A stretch of DNA of 64,000 nucleotides from Pseudomonas sp. RIT-562 (GCF_026241895.1 NZ_JAPJIV010000004.1:1-64000), one strand, 5' to 3'; shown: positions 11,760 through 24,753, counted from the stretch's first letter. The notes: a model not told the origin generated them from the sequence alone. Program-made: numbers and translations.

Positions 11760-14700
11760 TTGAAAGACCTACTGAATTTGCTGAAAAACCAGGGTCAAGT
11801 CGAAGAGTTCGACGCCATCCGTATTGGATTGGCATCGCCTGAGATGATCCGTTCGTGGTCGTTCGGTGAAGTTAAAAAGCCGGAAACCATTAACTACCGT
11901 ACGTTCAAACCAGAACGTGACGGCCTGTTCTGCGCCAAGATCTTTGGCCCGGTAAAGGATTACGAGTGCCTGTGCGGTAAGTACAAGCGCTTGAAGCACC
12001 GTGGTGTGATCTGCGAGAAGTGCGGTGTTGAAGTCGCGCTGGCCAAGGTTCGTCGTGAGCGCATGGCGCACATCGAACTGGCTTCGCCAGTTGCCCACAT
12101 CTGGTTCCTGAAATCGCTGCCGTCGCGTATCGGTTTGCTGATGGACATGACCCTGCGTGATATCGAACGCGTTCTCTACTTCGAGAGCTATGTCGTTATC
12201 GATCCAGGCATGACCACCCTTGAGAAAGGTCAGCTGCTGAACGACGAGCAGTACTTCGAAGCGCTGGAAGAGTTCGGCGACGATTTCGATGCCCGCATGG
12301 GTGCCGAAGCTGTCCGTGAACTGCTGCACGCTATCGACCTGGAACACGAGATTGGCCGTCTGCGTGAAGAAATTCCGCAAACCAACTCCGAAACCAAGAT
12401 CAAGAAGCTGTCCAAGCGTCTGAAGTTGATGGAAGCCTTCCAGGGTTCCGGCAACCTTCCAGAATGGATGGTGCTGACCGTTCTGCCGGTTCTGCCGCCA
12501 GATCTGCGTCCACTGGTCCCGCTGGATGGCGGTCGCTTCGCGACTTCCGACCTCAACGACCTGTATCGTCGAGTGATCAACCGTAACAACCGCTTGAAGC
12601 GCCTGCTTGATCTGTCCGCTCCGGACATCATCGTGCGCAACGAAAAGCGTATGTTGCAGGAAGCCGTCGACGCACTGCTCGACAACGGTCGTCGTGGCCG
12701 CGCTATCACCGGTTCGAACAAGCGTCCTCTGAAATCCCTGGCTGACATGATCAAGGGTAAGCAAGGTCGTTTCCGTCAGAACTTGCTCGGTAAGCGTGTT
12801 GACTACTCCGGTCGTTCGGTAATTACCGTAGGTCCGACCCTGCGTCTGCACCAGTGCGGTCTGCCGAAGAAAATGGCTCTCGAGCTGTTCAAACCGTTCA
12901 TTTTCGGCAAGCTGGAAATGCGTGGTCTCGCGACCACCATTAAAGCGGCCAAGAAAATGGTCGAGCGCGAACTGCCAGAGGTTTGGGACGTTCTCGCTGA
13001 AGTGATCCGTGAACACCCGGTTCTCCTCAACCGTGCACCGACCCTTCACCGTCTGGGCATCCAGGCGTTTGAACCAGTACTGATCGAAGGTAAGGCTATC
13101 CAGCTGCACCCGCTGGTCTGTGCTGCGTACAACGCCGACTTCGACGGCGACCAAATGGCCGTGCACGTACCGCTGACACTGGAAGCCCAGTTGGAAGCGC
13201 GTGCGTTGATGATGTCGACCAACAACATTCTGTCGCCAGCCAACGGTGAGCCAATCATCGTTCCGTCGCAGGACGTTGTATTGGGTCTGTACTACATGAC
13301 TCGTGAAGCGATCAACGCCAAGGGCGAAGGTCGTGTGTTCGCGGATCTGCAGGAAGTTGACCGTGTGTTCCGTGCCGGCGAAGCCGCACTGCACGCCAAA
13401 GTCAAAGTCCGCATCCACGAAACCGTCAACGATCGTGATGGTGGCAGCGTCAAGAACACCCGTATCGTCGACACCACTGTCGGCCGTGCGCTGTTGTTCC
13501 AGGTTGTTCCACCAGGCCTGTCGTACGACGTCGTCAACCAGCCGATGAAGAAAAAGGCGATCTCCAAGCTGATCAACCAGTGCTACCGCGTGGTTGGTTT
13601 GAAAGAGACCGTGATCTTCGCTGACCAGTTGATGTACACCGGTTTTGCCTATTCGACCATTTCCGGCGTTTCCATCGGTGTTAACGACTTCGTTATCCCG
13701 GATGAAAAAGCCCGCATCATCGGTGCTGCTACCGACGAAGTGAAAGAGATCGAAAGTCAGTACGCCTCCGGCCTGGTAACCCAGGGCGAGAAGTACAACA
13801 AAGTGATCGACCTTTGGTCCAAGGCGAACGACGAAGTATCCAAGGCGATGATGGCCAACCTCTCGAAAGAGAAAGTCATCGACCGTCATGGCGTCGAAGT
13901 CGATCAAGAGTCCTTCAACTCGATGTACATGATGGCCGACTCGGGCGCACGGGGTTCTGCTGCGCAGATCCGTCAGCTCGCCGGTATGCGTGGCCTGATG
14001 GCCAAGCCGGACGGTTCCATCATTGAAACGCCGATTACTGCGAACTTCCGTGAAGGTTTGAGCGTACTCCAGTACTTCATCTCTACTCACGGTGCTCGTA
14101 AAGGTTTGGCGGATACCGCGTTGAAAACTGCGAACTCCGGTTACCTGACTCGTCGTCTGGTAGACGTGGCGCAGGATCTGGTTGTGACCGAGATCGATTG
14201 CGGCACCGAACATGGCCTGGTAATGACTCCGCACATTGAAGGCGGTGACGTTGTTGAGCCGTTGGGTGAGCGCGTATTGGGTCGTGTCATCGCTCGTGAC
14301 GTATTCAAGCCAGGTACCGAGGAAGTTATCGTTCCTGCCGGCACCCTGGTAGATGAGAAGTGGGTCGAGTTCATCGAGCTGAACAGCATCGATGAAGTGA
14401 TCGTGCGTTCGCCGATCAGCTGCGAAACCCGCTACGGCATTTGCGCCAAGTGCTACGGCCGTGACTTGGCTCGTGGTCACCAGGTGAACATCGGTGAAGC
14501 GGTCGGCGTTATCGCTGCCCAGTCCATCGGTGAGCCGGGTACCCAGCTGACCATGCGTACGTTCCACATCGGTGGTGCGGCGAGCCGGACCTCTGCTGCT
14601 GACAGCGTTCAGGTGAAGAATGGCGGTACCGTCCGTCTGCACAACCTGAAACACGTTGAGCGAGTGGATGGCTGCCTGGTAGCAGTGTCCCGTTCCGGTG

Positions 14701-15959
14701 AGCTGGCAATCGCTGATGACTTCGGTCGTGAGCGCGAGCGTTACAAGCTGCCGTACGGTGCTGTGATTTCGGTTAAAGAAGGTGACAAGGTCGACGCTGG
14801 CGCAATCGTGGCCAAGTGGGATCCGCACACTCACCCAATCGTTACCGAAATGAAAGGTACCGTGACCTACGTGGGCATGGAAGAAGGCATCACGATCAAG
14901 CGTCAGACTGACGAATTGACCGGTATGACCAACATTGAAGTACTCGACGCCAAAGATCGTCCAGCTGCCGGTAAAGACATCCGTCCTGCCGTTAAGATGG
15001 TCGATGACAACGGCAAGGATCTGTTGCTGCCAGGCACTGACGTAATCGCTCAGTATTTCCTGCCAGCCAACGCCCTGGTCGGTGTAGCGGATGGTGCGAA
15101 AATCGCGATCGGTGATGTTATCGCTCGTATTCCGCAAGAGACTTCGAAGACCCGTGACATCACCGGTGGTCTGCCGCGTGTTGCCGACTTGTTCGAAGCC
15201 CGTCGTCCGAAAGAAGCCTCGATTCTGGCTGAAGTCAGCGGCACCATCGCGTTCGGTAAAGAGACCAAAGGCAAGCGCCGTCTGGTTATCACCCCGAACG
15301 ACGGTAGCGATCCGTACGAAGAGCTGATTCCGAAGTGGCGCCACCTGAACGTCTTCGAAGGCGAACAGGTAAACCGCGGCGAAGTTATCTCCGACGGCCC
15401 GAGCGATCCACACGACATCCTGCGTCTGCTGGGTGTGAGTGCGCTGGCCAAGTACATCGTGAACGAGATTCAGGACGTTTACCGTCTGCAAGGCGTGAAG
15501 ATCAACGACAAGCACATCGAGACCATCTTGCGTCAGATGCTGCGTAAAGTTGAAATCGCTGAATCTGGCGATTCCAGTTTCATCAAGGGCGACCAGATGG
15601 AATTGACTCACGTTCTGGTAGAGAACGAGCGTCTGGCTGGCGACGAGAAATTCGTTTCCAAGTTCACTCGCGTGCTGTTGGGTATCACCAAGGCGTCGTT
15701 GTCCACCGAATCGTTCATCTCGGCGGCTTCCTTCCAGGAAACCACTCGCGTACTGACCGAAGCGGCGGTAACCGGCAAGCGCGATTACCTGCGCGGCCTG
15801 AAAGAAAACGTGGTCGTGGGTCGTCTGATCCCGGCTGGTACCGGTCTGGCTTACCACAGCGAGCGTAAACGTCGCCGTGATGCAGACAAACCGTTGCGCG
15901 TAAGCGCCAGTGAAGTGGAAGCTGCACTGACCGAAGCGCTGAACTCTAGCGGTAACTGA
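11760..15959 (+). CDS. rpoC: DNA-directed RNA polymerase subunit beta'
   Basis: The 1399-residue subunit carries the catalytic Mg2+ triad in NADFDGDQ (D460, D462, D464). The N-terminal zinc site is C70, C72, C85 and C88, and the second zinc cluster lies in [15 protein letters not shown]. Translation starts at TTG (11760), where a strong AGGAGG precedes and the family N-terminus [10 protein letters not shown] begins. No ATG lies nearby in frame. It is co-transcribed with rpoB. Confidence 0.99.
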   Translation: MKDLLNLLKNQGQVEEFDAIRIGLASPEMIRSWSFGEVKKPETINYRTFKPERDGLFCAKIFGPVKDYECLCGKYKRLKHRGVICEKCGVEVALAKVRRERMAHIELASPVAHIWFLKSLPSRIGLLMDMTLRDIERVLYFESYVVIDPGMTTLEKGQLLNDEQYFEALEEFGDDFDARMGAEAVRELLHAIDLEHEIGRLREEIPQTNSETKIKKLSKRLKLMEAFQGSGNLPEWMVLTVLPVLPPDLRPLVPLDGGRFATSDLNDLYRRVINRNNRLKRLLDLSAPDIIVRNEKRMLQEAVDALLDNGRRGRAITGSNKRPLKSLADMIKGKQGRFRQNLLGKRVDYSGRSVITVGPTLRLHQCGLPKKMALELFKPFIFGKLEMRGLATTIKAAKKMVERELPEVWDVLAEVIREHPVLLNRAPTLHRLGIQAFEPVLIEGKAIQLHPLVCAAYNADFDGDQMAVHVPLTLEAQLEARALMMSTNNILSPANGEPIIVPSQDVVLGLYYMTREAINAKGEGRVFADLQEVDRVFRAGEAALHAKVKVRIHETVNDRDGGSVKNTRIVDTTVGRALLFQVVPPGLSYDVVNQPMKKKAISKLINQCYRVVGLKETVIFADQLMYTGFAYSTISGVSIGVNDFVIPDEKARIIGAATDEVKEIESQYASGLVTQGEKYNKVIDLWSKANDEVSKAMMANLSKEKVIDRHGVEVDQESFNSMYMMADSGARGSAAQIRQLAGMRGLMAKPDGSIIETPITANFREGLSVLQYFISTHGARKGLADTALKTANSGYLTRRLVDVAQDLVVTEIDCGTEHGLVMTPHIEGGDVVEPLGERVLGRVIARDVFKPGTEEVIVPAGTLVDEKWVEFIELNSIDEVIVRSPISCETRYGICAKCYGRDLARGHQVNIGEAVGVIAAQSIGEPGTQLTMRTFHIGGAASRTSAADSVQVKNGGTVRLHNLKHVERVDGCLVAVSRSGELAIADDFGRERERYKLPYGAVISVKEGDKVDAGAIVAKWDPHTHPIVTEMKGTVTYVGMEEGITIKRQTDELTGMTNIEVLDAKDRPAAGKDIRPAVKMVDDNGKDLLLPGTDVIAQYFLPANALVGVADGAKIAIGDVIARIPQETSKTRDITGGLPRVADLFEARRPKEASILAEVSGTIAFGKETKGKRRLVITPNDGSDPYEELIPKWRHLNVFEGEQVNRGEVISDGPSDPHDILRLLGVSALAKYIVNEIQDVYRLQGVKINDKHIETILRQMLRKVEIAESGDSSFIKGDQMELTHVLVENERLAGDEKFVSKFTRVLLGITKASLSTESFISAASFQETTRVLTEAAVTGKRDYLRGLKENVVVGRLIPAGTGLAYHSERKRRRDADKPLRVSASEVEAALTEALNSSGN

Positions 15960-16055
15960 GTTCTGCGATAAATGAGCGTGAGGCCCTGGTCGCTCCGTTC
16001 GTCGAATCGAGACAAATTGTCGAGATTGGATGAGCGGGGAGGTCGGGGCCTTGCC

Positions 16056-16084
16056 TTGACTGGGGACAAGATCCTCTTTAGACT
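16056..16084 (+). promoter_or_regulatory. Putative promoter of the str operon
   Basis: TTGACT at 16056-16061, a 17-bp spacer and TAGACT at 16079-16084 lie in the 216-bp rpoC-rpsL gap. A hairpin GGCGGGAA/TTCCTGCC at 16102-16121 with T-rich flank follows, within the predicted leader. Confidence 0.5.
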
Positions 16085-16175
16085 CTTGTACCCCTAAATT
16101 TGGCGGGAATTCGTTCCTGCCATTTTGCTTTTCTTGCAAGACAATAGCGTCGCAAGACAACAGTGGAGCTAGTAG

Positions 16176-16547
16176 ATGGCAACTATCAACCAGCTGGTAC
16201 GTCAGCCGCGTAAGCGTATCGTCGAGAAATCCGACGTGCCTGCGCTGCAGAACTGCCCGCAACGTCGTGGCGTATGCACCCGTGTGTATACCACCACGCC
16301 GAAAAAACCTAACTCGGCACTGCGTAAAGTATGCCGTGTGCGTCTGACCAACGGTTTCGAGGTTTCCTCGTACATCGGCGGTGAAGGCCACAACCTGCAA
16401 GAGCACAGCGTGGTACTGATCCGCGGCGGTCGTGTAAAAGACTTGCCAGGTGTTCGTTACCACACCGTACGCGGCTCTCTGGATACTTCCGGCGTTAAAG
16501 GTCGTAACCAGGGTCGTTCGAAGTACGGTACCAAGAAGCCTAAGTAG
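16176..16547 (+). CDS. rpsL: 30S ribosomal protein S12
   Basis: The 123-residue decoding-centre protein has the streptomycin-related residues K43 ([12 protein letters not shown]) and K88 (GGRVKDLPG) in wild-type state. D89 is the residue that RimO methylthiolates in related bacteria. It starts with ATG 16176 and is first gene of the str operon. Confidence 0.99.
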   Translation: MATINQLVRQPRKRIVEKSDVPALQNCPQRRGVCTRVYTTTPKKPNSALRKVCRVRLTNGFEVSSYIGGEGHNLQEHSVVLIRGGRVKDLPGVRYHTVRGSLDTSGVKGRNQGRSKYGTKKPK

Positions 16548-16602
16548 TAGCGGCTTTTTGTAAAACTGATTTTCTATTTTTCTGAGTCGATAAGAGTAAG
16601 GT

Positions 16603-16632
16603 CGGAGGCGTCCCGAAAGGGCACCGATTCCG
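16603..16632 (+). promoter_or_regulatory. Structured rpsL-rpsG spacer, candidate S7 target
   Basis: CGGA (16603-16606) can pair with TCCG (16629-16632), GG with CC inside it, and CCC with GGG closed by a GAAA tetraloop (16612-16621). S7 represses rpsG translation through a structured rpsL-rpsG intercistronic region in E. coli. The 117-bp spacer here has comparable size. The target assignment is inference. Confidence 0.4.
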
Positions 16633-16643
16633 AGCGAACCTGA

Positions 16644-17135
<492 letters not shown>

Positions 17136-17165
17136 TTTTAGCGTCACTAATTTTGCGAGGGCTTT

Positions 17166-19271
17166 ATGGCTCGTACAACACCGATTAATCGCTACCGTAA
17201 CATTGGTATCGTTGCTCACGTGGATGCTGGTAAGACCACCACCACCGAGCGCGTCCTTTTTTACACTGGCAAAAGTCACAAAATGGGCGAGGTGCATGAC
17301 GGCGCCGCGACCACAGACTGGATGGTTCAGGAGCAGGAGCGTGGTATTACCATTACTTCTGCTGCCATTACCGCCTTCTGGCAGGGTTCCGAGAAGCAGC
17401 ACAAGGACCAATACCGCTTCAACGTCATCGACACCCCGGGTCACGTGGACTTCACCATTGAAGTTGAACGTTCCCTGCGTGTTCTCGACGGCGCGGTCGT
17501 TGTGTTCTGCGGCACCTCGGGTGTTGAGCCTCAGTCGGAAACCGTATGGCGTCAAGCCAACAAATACGGCGTTCCACGTCTTGTTTACGTAAACAAGATG
17601 GACCGTGCTGGTGCGAACTTCCTGCGCGTGATCGGTCAGATCAAGCAGCGTCTGGGTCACACTCCGGTGCCAATCCAGTTGGCTATCGGTTCCGAAGACA
17701 ACTTCCAGGGTCAGATCGATCTGATGGCTATGGAAGCTGTTTACTGGAATGACTCTGACAAAGGCATGGTTCCAGTTCGTAAGCCTATCCCTGCTGAACT
17801 GCAGGAACTGGCTGACGAGTGGCGCGGCAACATGGTTGAGGCTGCGGCCGAAGCCAGCGAAGAGCTGATGAACAAGTACCTCGAAGGTGAAGAACTCACC
17901 AACGCGGAAATCAAGGCCGCTCTGCGTCAGCGTACGATCGCTGGCGAAATCGTCCTGGCTGTTTGCGGTTCTTCCTTCAAGAACAAGGGCGTTCCCCTGG
18001 TTCTCGACGCCGTTATCGATTACCTGCCTGCTCCAACTGACATTCCTGCCATCAAGGGTACTGACCCTGATGACGAGGAAAAGCAGATGGAACGTCATGC
18101 AGATGACAGCGAGCCGTTCTCGGCTCTGGCTTTCAAAATCGCTACCGACCCATTCGTGGGTACCTTGACTTTCGTTCGAGTTTACTCGGGCGTGTTGGCC
18201 TCCGGCGACGGCGTGATCAACTCGGTCAAGGGCAAGAAAGAGCGCGTGGGCCGTATGGTGCAAATGCACGCAAACGCCCGTGAAGAAATCAAGGAAGTAC
18301 GCGCTGGTGACATCGCGGCCTTGATCGGCATGAAGGACGTCACCACTGGCGAAACCTTGTGCAGCGCTGACAAGCCAATCATCCTGGTTCGCATGGACTT
18401 CCCGGAGCCGGTTATTTCGGTTGCCGTTGAGCCTAAGACCAAGGATGACCAGGAAAAAATGGGTATCGCTCTGGGCAAACTTGCTCAGGAAGATCCATCT
18501 TTCCGCGTCAAGACTGATGAAGAGACTGGTCAAACGATCATCTCCGGCATGGGCGAATTGCACTTGGACATCCTGGTTGACCGGATGCGCCGTGAGTTCA
18601 ACGTCGAAGCCAACATCGGTAAGCCTCAGGTTTCGTATCGTGAGCGCATCACGAAGAACTGTGAGATTGAAGGCAAGTTCGTTCGTCAATCCGGCGGTCG
18701 TGGTCAGTTCGGCCACTGCTGGATCCGTTTTGCTCCTGCTGACGAAGGTCAGGAAGGTCTGCAATTCGTGAACGAAGTAGTGGGTGGTGTGGTTCCTAAG
18801 GAATACATCCCGGCTATCCAGAAGGGTATCGAAGAGCAGATGAAGAACGGCGTTGTTGCCGGCTATCCGCTGATCGGCCTGAAGGCTACTGTGTTTGATG
18901 GTTCCTACCACGACGTCGACTCCAACGAGATGGCGTTTAAGGTGGCTGCTTCCATGGCGACCAAGCAACTGGCCCAGAAGGGCGGTGGTGAGCTGCTTGA
19001 GCCGATCATGGCGGTAGAGGTTGTTACACCTGAAGACTATATGGGTGACGTGATGGGCGACCTTAACCGTCGTCGCGGCATGATCCTGGGTATGGAAGAT
19101 ACGGTTTCCGGCAAAGTAATTCGTGCCGAGGTTCCGTTGGGTGAGATGTTCGGTTACGCAACCGACGTTCGCTCCATGTCCCAAGGTCGCGCAAGCTACT
19201 CTATGGAATTCAAAAAATACAATACGGCTCCGTCGCACATCGTCGAAACCGTTACCAAAAAACAAGGCTGA
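17166..19271 (+). CDS. fusA: Elongation factor G
   Basis: The 701-residue translocase GTPase has G1 [12 protein letters not shown] (near residue 17), switch [23 protein letters not shown], and G4 NKMDR. Domains II-V follow with the conserved [18 protein letters not shown]. It starts with ATG 17166 after GCGAGGG. It sits between rpsG and tufA in the str operon. Confidence 0.99.
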   Translation: MARTTPINRYRNIGIVAHVDAGKTTTTERVLFYTGKSHKMGEVHDGAATTDWMVQEQERGITITSAAITAFWQGSEKQHKDQYRFNVIDTPGHVDFTIEVERSLRVLDGAVVVFCGTSGVEPQSETVWRQANKYGVPRLVYVNKMDRAGANFLRVIGQIKQRLGHTPVPIQLAIGSEDNFQGQIDLMAMEAVYWNDSDKGMVPVRKPIPAELQELADEWRGNMVEAAAEASEELMNKYLEGEELTNAEIKAALRQRTIAGEIVLAVCGSSFKNKGVPLVLDAVIDYLPAPTDIPAIKGTDPDDEEKQMERHADDSEPFSALAFKIATDPFVGTLTFVRVYSGVLASGDGVINSVKGKKERVGRMVQMHANAREEIKEVRAGDIAALIGMKDVTTGETLCSADKPIILVRMDFPEPVISVAVEPKTKDDQEKMGIALGKLAQEDPSFRVKTDEETGQTIISGMGELHLDILVDRMRREFNVEANIGKPQVSYRERITKNCEIEGKFVRQSGGRGQFGHCWIRFAPADEGQEGLQFVNEVVGGVVPKEYIPAIQKGIEEQMKNGVVAGYPLIGLKATVFDGSYHDVDSNEMAFKVAASMATKQLAQKGGGELLEPIMAVEVVTPEDYMGDVMGDLNRRRGMILGMEDTVSGKVIRAEVPLGEMFGYATDVRSMSQGRASYSMEFKKYNTAPSHIVETVTKKQG

Positions 19272-19302
19272 TTCAGCCCCTTTAGGCTAGGAGTTAATTG
19301 TC

Positions 19303-20496
19303 GTGGCTAAAGAAAAATTTGATCGTTCCCTTCCGCACGTCAACGTTGGCACCATCGGTCACGTCGACCACGGTAAAACCACGCTGACTGCTGCTCTGAC
19401 TCGCGTCTGCTCCGAAGTTTTCGGTTCGGCCGTTGTTGCTTTCGACAAGATCGACAGCGCTCCGGAAGAAAAGGCTCGTGGTATCACCATCAACACCGCG
19501 CACGTTGAATACAACTCGCTGATCCGTCACTACGCTCACGTTGACTGCCCAGGTCACGCTGACTACGTGAAGAACATGATCACCGGTGCTGCTCAAATGG
19601 ACGGCGCTATCCTGGTTTGCTCGGCCGCTGATGGTCCGATGCCACAAACCCGTGAGCACATCCTGCTGTCCCGTCAGGTTGGCGTTCCGTACATCGTTGT
19701 CTTCCTGAACAAGGCTGACATGGTAGACGACGCTGAGCTGCTGGAACTGGTTGAGATGGAAGTGCGCGATCTGCTGAGCACTTACGACTTCCCAGGTGAC
19801 GACACTCCGATCATCATCGGTTCGGCTCTGATGGCTCTGAACGGCCAAGACGACAACGAAATGGGCACCACTGCCGTTCGTAAACTGGTTGAGACTCTGG
19901 ACAGCTACATCCCAGATCCAGTTCGTGTTATCGACAAGCCGTTCCTGATGCCAATCGAAGACGTATTCTCGATCTCCGGTCGCGGTACTGTTGTAACTGG
20001 CCGTATCGAGCGCGGTATCGTCAAGGTTCAGGATCCACTGGAAATCGTTGGTCTGCGTGACACTACCGTCACCACCTGCACCGGTGTTGAAATGTTCCGT
20101 AAGCTGCTCGACGAAGGTCGTGCTGGCGAGAACTGCGGCGTGCTGCTGCGCGGCACCAAGCGTGACGACGTTGAGCGTGGCCAGGTTCTGGTCAAGCCAG
20201 GTTCGGTTAAGCCGCACACTACCTTCGAAGCTGAAGTGTACGTGTTGAGCAAAGAAGAAGGCGGTCGTCACACTCCGTTCTTCAAAGGCTACCGTCCACA
20301 GTTCTACTTCCGGACCACTGACGTGACCGGTAACTGCGAACTGCCGGAAGGCGTTGAAATGGTAATGCCAGGCGACAACATCAAAATGGTTGTCACCCTG
20401 ATCAAAACCATCGCAATGGAAGATGGTCTGCGTTTCGCTATTCGTGAAGGCGGTCGTACCGTCGGCGCTGGCGTCGTAGCCAAAATCATCGCTTAA
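19303..20496 (+). CDS. tufA: Elongation factor Tu, copy A
   Basis: The 397-residue EF-Tu has intact G1 (GHVDHGKT), DCPGH and NKAD motifs. Translation starts at GTG 19303, with TAGGAG upstream. It is the last gene of the str operon and is followed by a strong terminator. Compared with tufB it keeps 369 of 397 residues. Residues 75-192 are identical in protein, while the DNA differs at many third positions. Substitutions cluster at the N-terminus, around 44-46 and 71-74, and in domains II-III (205-256, 301-309, 360-363). Confidence 0.99.
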   Translation: MAKEKFDRSLPHVNVGTIGHVDHGKTTLTAALTRVCSEVFGSAVVAFDKIDSAPEEKARGITINTAHVEYNSLIRHYAHVDCPGHADYVKNMITGAAQMDGAILVCSAADGPMPQTREHILLSRQVGVPYIVVFLNKADMVDDAELLELVEMEVRDLLSTYDFPGDDTPIIIGSALMALNGQDDNEMGTTAVRKLVETLDSYIPDPVRVIDKPFLMPIEDVFSISGRGTVVTGRIERGIVKVQDPLEIVGLRDTTVTTCTGVEMFRKLLDEGRAGENCGVLLRGTKRDDVERGQVLVKPGSVKPHTTFEAEVYVLSKEEGGRHTPFFKGYRPQFYFRTTDVTGNCELPEGVEMVMPGDNIKMVVTLIKTIAMEDGLRFAIREGGRTVGAGVVAKIIA

Positions 20497-20510
20497 TAAG
20501 TGATGACTTG

Positions 20511-20540
20511 AAAAAGCCCCCGCCTAGCGGGGGCTTTTTT
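20511..20540 (+). terminator. Intrinsic terminator of the str operon
   Basis: AAAAAGCCCCCGC and GCGGGGGCTTTTTT form a strong GC hairpin around TA with a run of six T. It ends the rpsL-rpsG-fusA-tufA transcript. Confidence 0.93.
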
Positions 20541-20546
20541 ATTGGG

Positions 20547-20575
20547 TTGACACTGTGGTAGCCCGTCTATAGAAT
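20547..20575 (+). promoter_or_regulatory. Sigma-70 promoter of the S10 operon
   Basis: A consensus TTGACA (20547-20552), a 17-bp spacer and TAGAAT (20570-20575) are followed by TGCGCC. The predicted leader to rpsJ is only about 55 nt. Confidence 0.8.
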
Positions 20576-20637
20576 TGCGCCTCCTTTTAACGGGCGTATT
20601 GCGCTCGGTGGGAATAGCAGCCGGAGTCTGAAATCCA

Positions 20638-20949
20638 ATGCAAAATCAGCAAATCCGTATCAGGTTGAAGGCTTTTGACCATCGCCTGATCGACCAATCC
20701 ACCCAGGAAATCGTGGAAACCGCGAAACGTACTGGTGCTCAAGTGCGTGGTCCAATTCCACTGCCTACCCGTAAAGAGCGGTTCACCGTTCTGGTCTCCC
20801 CGCACGTCAACAAAGACGCGCGTGACCAGTACGAGATCCGTACTCATAAACGCGTTCTGGACATCGTCCAGCCAACGGATAAAACCGTTGATGCGCTTAT
20901 GAAGCTTGATCTTGCGGCCGGTGTGGAAGTACAGATCAGCCTCGGCTAA
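20638..20949 (+). CDS. rpsJ: 30S ribosomal protein S10 (NusE)
   Basis: The 103-residue protein serves in the 30S head and as NusE, the partner of NusB and NusG in antitermination and transcription-translation coupling. It begins [18 protein letters not shown] and contains the conserved GPIPLPT loop. It is first gene of the S10 operon, 63 bp after the promoter -10. Confidence 0.99.
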
Positions 20950-21029
20950 GACTCGGTCTTAGTCGTGTAACGCTCTGAAATGGGCGGCCATAGCGGGTGA
21001 AAGCCCCGTACACTCATGAGGTTTACAAC

Positions 21030-21665
21030 ATGACTATTGGTGTAGTCGGTCGTAAATGCGGTATGACCCGTATTTTCACCGAAGAAGGTGTCTCCATTCC
21101 GGTCACGGTCATTGAGATCGAGCCGAATCGCGTCACCCAGTTCAAAACTGAAGAGACCGATGGCTATCGTGCAGTGCAAGTCACTGTAGGCGAGCGTCGT
21201 GCTTCGCGTGTTACAGCTGCTCAGGCTGGCCACTTCGCTAAAGCGAACGTCGCCGCTGGTCGTACCGTAATGGAATTCCGCCTTGAAGAAGGCGAGTACC
21301 AGGCCGGCGATCTGATCAACGCTGAAATCTTCGCTGCTGGTCAACTGGTTGATGTAACCGGTCAGTCCAAAGGTAAAGGCTTCCAGGGTACGATCAAGCG
21401 TTGGAACTTCCGCGGGCAAGATAATACCCACGGTAACTCCGTGTCCCACCGCGTTCCAGGCTCTATCGGCCAGTGCCAGACTCCTGGTCGTGTATTCAAG
21501 GGCAAAAAAATGTCCGGTCATATGGGCGCTGAGCGCGTGACCGTGCAGTCCCTCGAAGTAGTGCGCGTGGACGCTGAACGCAATCTGTTGTTGGTCAAGG
21601 GCGCTGTTCCTGGCGCTACTGGCGGCAACTTGGTTGTACGTCCAGCAGCCAAGGCTCGCGGTTAA
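21030..21665 (+). CDS. rplC: 50S ribosomal protein L3
   Basis: The 211-residue protein is an early assembly protein near the peptidyl transferase centre. ATG 21030 is chosen because the family starts [15 protein letters not shown] and GAGG precedes it; an in-frame GTG at 20997 would add an unrelated leader. The central [13 protein letters not shown] loop has the glutamine that PrmB methylates in enterobacteria. Confidence 0.98.
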   Translation: MTIGVVGRKCGMTRIFTEEGVSIPVTVIEIEPNRVTQFKTEETDGYRAVQVTVGERRASRVTAAQAGHFAKANVAAGRTVMEFRLEEGEYQAGDLINAEIFAAGQLVDVTGQSKGKGFQGTIKRWNFRGQDNTHGNSVSHRVPGSIGQCQTPGRVFKGKKMSGHMGAERVTVQSLEVVRVDAERNLLLVKGAVPGATGGNLVVRPAAKARG

Positions 21666-21677
21666 GGGGAAGCTGAC

Positions 21678-22280
21678 ATGCAATTAAATGTAAATGACGC
21701 TCAAGCGATCGAAGTTTCCGAACTGACATTTGGCGGCGAATTCAACGAGACGCTGGTTCACCAAGCAGTCGTGGCCTACATGGCCGGCGGCCGTCAAGGT
21801 ACCAAGCAGCAAAAGACCCGTTCCGACGTTCGTGGTGGCGGTAAGCGCCCATGGCGTCAGAAAGGTACTGGCCGTGCGCGTGCCGGTACTATCCGTAGCC
21901 CAATCTGGCGTGGCGGCGGTACCACTTTCGCAGCTCGTCCTCAGGATCACTCGCAGAAGCTGAACAAGAAGATGTATCGCGCAGCAATGCGTTCCATCCT
22001 TGCTGAGCTGGTGCGTACTGATCGTCTGGTCGTGGTTCAGGATTTCGCCGTTGATTCGCCGAAAACCAAAGACCTGCTGGGCAAACTGAACAACATGAGC
22101 CTGACCGACGTTCTGATCGTGTCGGACGCTGTTGATCAGAACCTGTACCTGGCTGCTCGCAACCTGCCACACGTAGATGTACGTGACGTGCAAGGTTCCG
22201 ATCCAGTTAGTCTGATCGCATACGACAAGGTGTTGATCACCGTGTCGGCCGTGAAGAAATTCGAGGAGCTGCTGGGATGA
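21678..22280 (+). CDS. rplD: 50S ribosomal protein L4
   Basis: The 200-residue protein has an extended exit-tunnel loop with [20 protein letters not shown] (about residues 55-75). In E. coli free L4 represses the S10 operon through a long leader, which is missing here. The stop overlaps the rplW start by 4 bp (ATGA). Confidence 0.98.
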
Positions 22281-22576
22281 ACCAGGAACGCGTATTTAAA
22301 GTTCTGCTTGGCCCGCACGTTTCCGAGAAGGCTACGGTTCTGGCAGACAAGAAAGGCCAGTTCGTTTTCAAGGTTGCTACTGATGCAACCAAGCTGGAAA
22401 TCAAGAAGGCCGTCGAAAGCCTGTTCAGCGTGAAAGTAGAGCGTGTTACTACCCTGAATGTTCTGGGTAAGAGCAAGCGCACTGCTCGCGGTCTGGGCAA
22501 GCGTAATGACTGGAAGAAGGCAGTTATCTCCCTTCAGCCAGGCCAAGATCTCGATTTCAGCAGCAGTGCTGAGTAA
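22277..22576 (+). CDS. rplW: 50S ribosomal protein L23
   Basis: The 99-residue exit-port protein provides the docking site for trigger factor and SRP. The sequence contains [11 protein letters not shown] and [16 protein letters not shown]. It is translationally coupled to rplD through a 4-bp overlap. Confidence 0.98.
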
Positions 22577-22590
22577 GGAAGGGGTGCATC

Positions 22591-23415
22591 ATGGCAATCG
22601 TTAAATGCAAACCGACTTCCCCTGGCCGCCGTCATGTGGTCAAGGTGGTCAACCAGGAGCTGCATAAAGGCGCTCCTCACGCACCGCTGCTCGAGAAGAA
22701 ATCGAAGTCTGGTGGTCGTAACAACAATGGTCGTATTACCACTCGTCACATCGGTGGTGGCCATAAGCAGCATTATCGTCTGGTCGATTTCCGTCGCAAC
22801 GACAAAGATGGCATTCCAGCCACTGTCGAGCGTATCGAATACGATCCAAACCGTACTGCTCACATTGCTCTTATGCTGTACGCAGACGGCGAACGCCGTT
22901 ACATCATCGCCCCTAAAGGCGTGAACGCTGGCGACCAGCTGATTTCGGGTGCTTTGGCTCCGATCAAGCCGGGCAACCAGTTGCAACTGCGCAGCATTCC
23001 AGTTGGTAGCACCGTACACGGCATCGAATTGAAGCCAGGTAAAGGCGCGCAAATCGCTCGTTCCGCTGGTGCTTCGGCTCAGCTGATCGCTCGTGAAGGT
23101 GTCTACGTGACCCTGCGTCTGCGCTCCGGTGAAATGCGTAAAGTCCTGGCTGAATGCCGTGCGACCCTGGGCGAAGTCTCGAACTCCGAGCACAGCCTGC
23201 GTTCGCTGGGTAAAGCTGGTGCCAAACGCTGGCGTGGCGTTCGCCCAACCGTTCGTGGTGTTGCCATGAACCCGGTTGACCACCCACATGGTGGTGGTGA
23301 AGGTCGTACCTCTGGTGGTCGTCATCCGGTATCGCCATGGGGCTTCCCGACTAAGGGCGCGAAGACTCGTGGTAATAAGCGTACCGACAAAATGATCGTC
23401 CGTCGTCGCAAGTAA
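22591..23415 (+). CDS. rplB: 50S ribosomal protein L2
   Basis: The 274-residue protein is essential for subunit association and peptidyl transferase architecture. The C-terminal [20 protein letters not shown] motif, with the conserved histidine, is intact. ATG 22591 follows AAGGAAGGGG. Confidence 0.99.
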   Translation: MAIVKCKPTSPGRRHVVKVVNQELHKGAPHAPLLEKKSKSGGRNNNGRITTRHIGGGHKQHYRLVDFRRNDKDGIPATVERIEYDPNRTAHIALMLYADGERRYIIAPKGVNAGDQLISGALAPIKPGNQLQLRSIPVGSTVHGIELKPGKGAQIARSAGASAQLIAREGVYVTLRLRSGEMRKVLAECRATLGEVSNSEHSLRSLGKAGAKRWRGVRPTVRGVAMNPVDHPHGGGEGRTSGGRHPVSPWGFPTKGAKTRGNKRTDKMIVRRRK

Positions 23416-23431
23416 ATAGAGGGATACGACA

Positions 23432-23707
23432 GTGCCACGTTCTCTGAAAAAAGGTCCTTTTATTGATCTTCACCTACTGAAGAAGATCGAAGTGGCGGCG
23501 GAAAAGAACGATCGCAAACCAGTTAAAACCTGGTCGCGTCGTTCGATGATCCTGCCACAAATGGTCGGTCTGACCATTGCAGTGCATAACGGTCGTCAAC
23601 ATGTTCCAGTTCTCGTGAACGAAGACATGGTCGGCCACAAACTAGGCGAGTTTGCCGGTACCCGCACATATCGTGGGCACGTGGCAGACAAGAAAGCCAA
23701 GCGTTAA
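23432..23707 (+). CDS. rpsS: 30S ribosomal protein S19
   Basis: The 91-residue protein of the 30S head contacts S13 and the 50S subunit. It starts at GTG 23432 ([17 protein letters not shown]), 16 bp after rplB with GAGGG upstream, and contains the conserved [10 protein letters not shown] and [16 protein letters not shown]. Confidence 0.98.
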   Translation: MPRSLKKGPFIDLHLLKKIEVAAEKNDRKPVKTWSRRSMILPQMVGLTIAVHNGRQHVPVLVNEDMVGHKLGEFAGTRTYRGHVADKKAKR

Positions 23708-23720
23708 GGGGTAAGGAACG

Positions 23721-24053
23721 ATGGAAGTAGCCGCTAAGTTGTCGGGCGCTCGAATCTCCGCCCAGAAAGCCCGCTTGGTCGCCGACCAGATCCGCGGGAA
23801 GAAGGTGGGCGAAGCGCTCAACCTGTTGGCTTTCAGCAGTAAGAAAGCCGCCGAGATCATGAAGAAAGTGCTGGAGTCGGCCGTAGCCAACGCCGAGCAT
23901 AACGAAGGCGCAGACGTTGATGACCTTAAAGTCAGCACCGTTTTCGTCAACGAAGGGCGTTCGCTGAAGCGAATCATGCCACGTGCCAAAGGCCGTGCTG
24001 ATCGCATCGTCAAGCGGTCTTGCCATATCACTGTCAAGGTTGCTGACAAGTAA
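23721..24053 (+). CDS. rplV: 50S ribosomal protein L22
   Basis: The 110-residue protein places a beta-hairpin in the exit tunnel; the hairpin tip includes the [10 protein letters not shown] region, where macrolide-resistance changes occur in other species. It begins [20 protein letters not shown] and follows rpsS after 13 bp. Confidence 0.98.
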
Positions 24054-24066
24054 CGGAGTCGAAGAG

Positions 24067-24753
24067 ATGGGTCAGAAAGTACATCCCATTGGCATTCGCC
24101 TGGGAATCGTCAAGGAGCACACCTCCGTCTGGTACGCAGACGGTCGGACTTATGCGGACTATTTGTTCGCTGATCTGAAGGTGCGTGAGTATCTCCAAGA
24201 CAAACTAAAAAGCGCGTCCGTAAGCCGTATCGATATCCATCGTCCGGCTCAAACAGCACGTATCACCATCCACACCGCTCGTCCAGGTATCGTTATCGGG
24301 AAGAAAGGTGAAGATGTTGAGAAACTGCGTCAGGACCTGACCAAGCAAATGGGTGTGCCTGTGCACATCAATATCGAAGAAATCCGCAAGCCGGAACTCG
24401 ACGGTATGTTGGTTGCGCAGAGCGTAGCTCAGCAGCTGGAGCGTCGCGTAATGTTCCGTCGCGCTATGAAGCGCGCTGTACAGAACGCCATGCGCATTGG
24501 TGCCAAAGGCATCAAAATCCAAGTGAGCGGTCGTCTCGGCGGTGCTGAAATCGCACGTACTGAATGGTATCGCGAAGGTCGTGTGCCACTGCACACCCTG
24601 CGTGCCGACATCGACTATGCCAACTACGAAGCTCACACCACTTATGGTGTGATCGGTGTAAAGGTTTGGATCTTCAAAGGCGAAGTAATTGGTGGTCGCC
24701 AAGAAGAACTGAAACCACAAGCACCAGCGCCTCGTAAAAAAGCTGCTAAGTAA
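24067..24753 (+). CDS. rpsC: 30S ribosomal protein S3
   Basis: The 228-residue protein belongs to the mRNA entry channel and shows helicase activity with S4 and S5. It has a KH domain with the [15 protein letters not shown] loop. ATG 24067 ([13 protein letters not shown]) is preferred to a longer in-frame reading that overlaps rplV. The lysine-rich tail is APRKKAAK. Confidence 0.98.
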
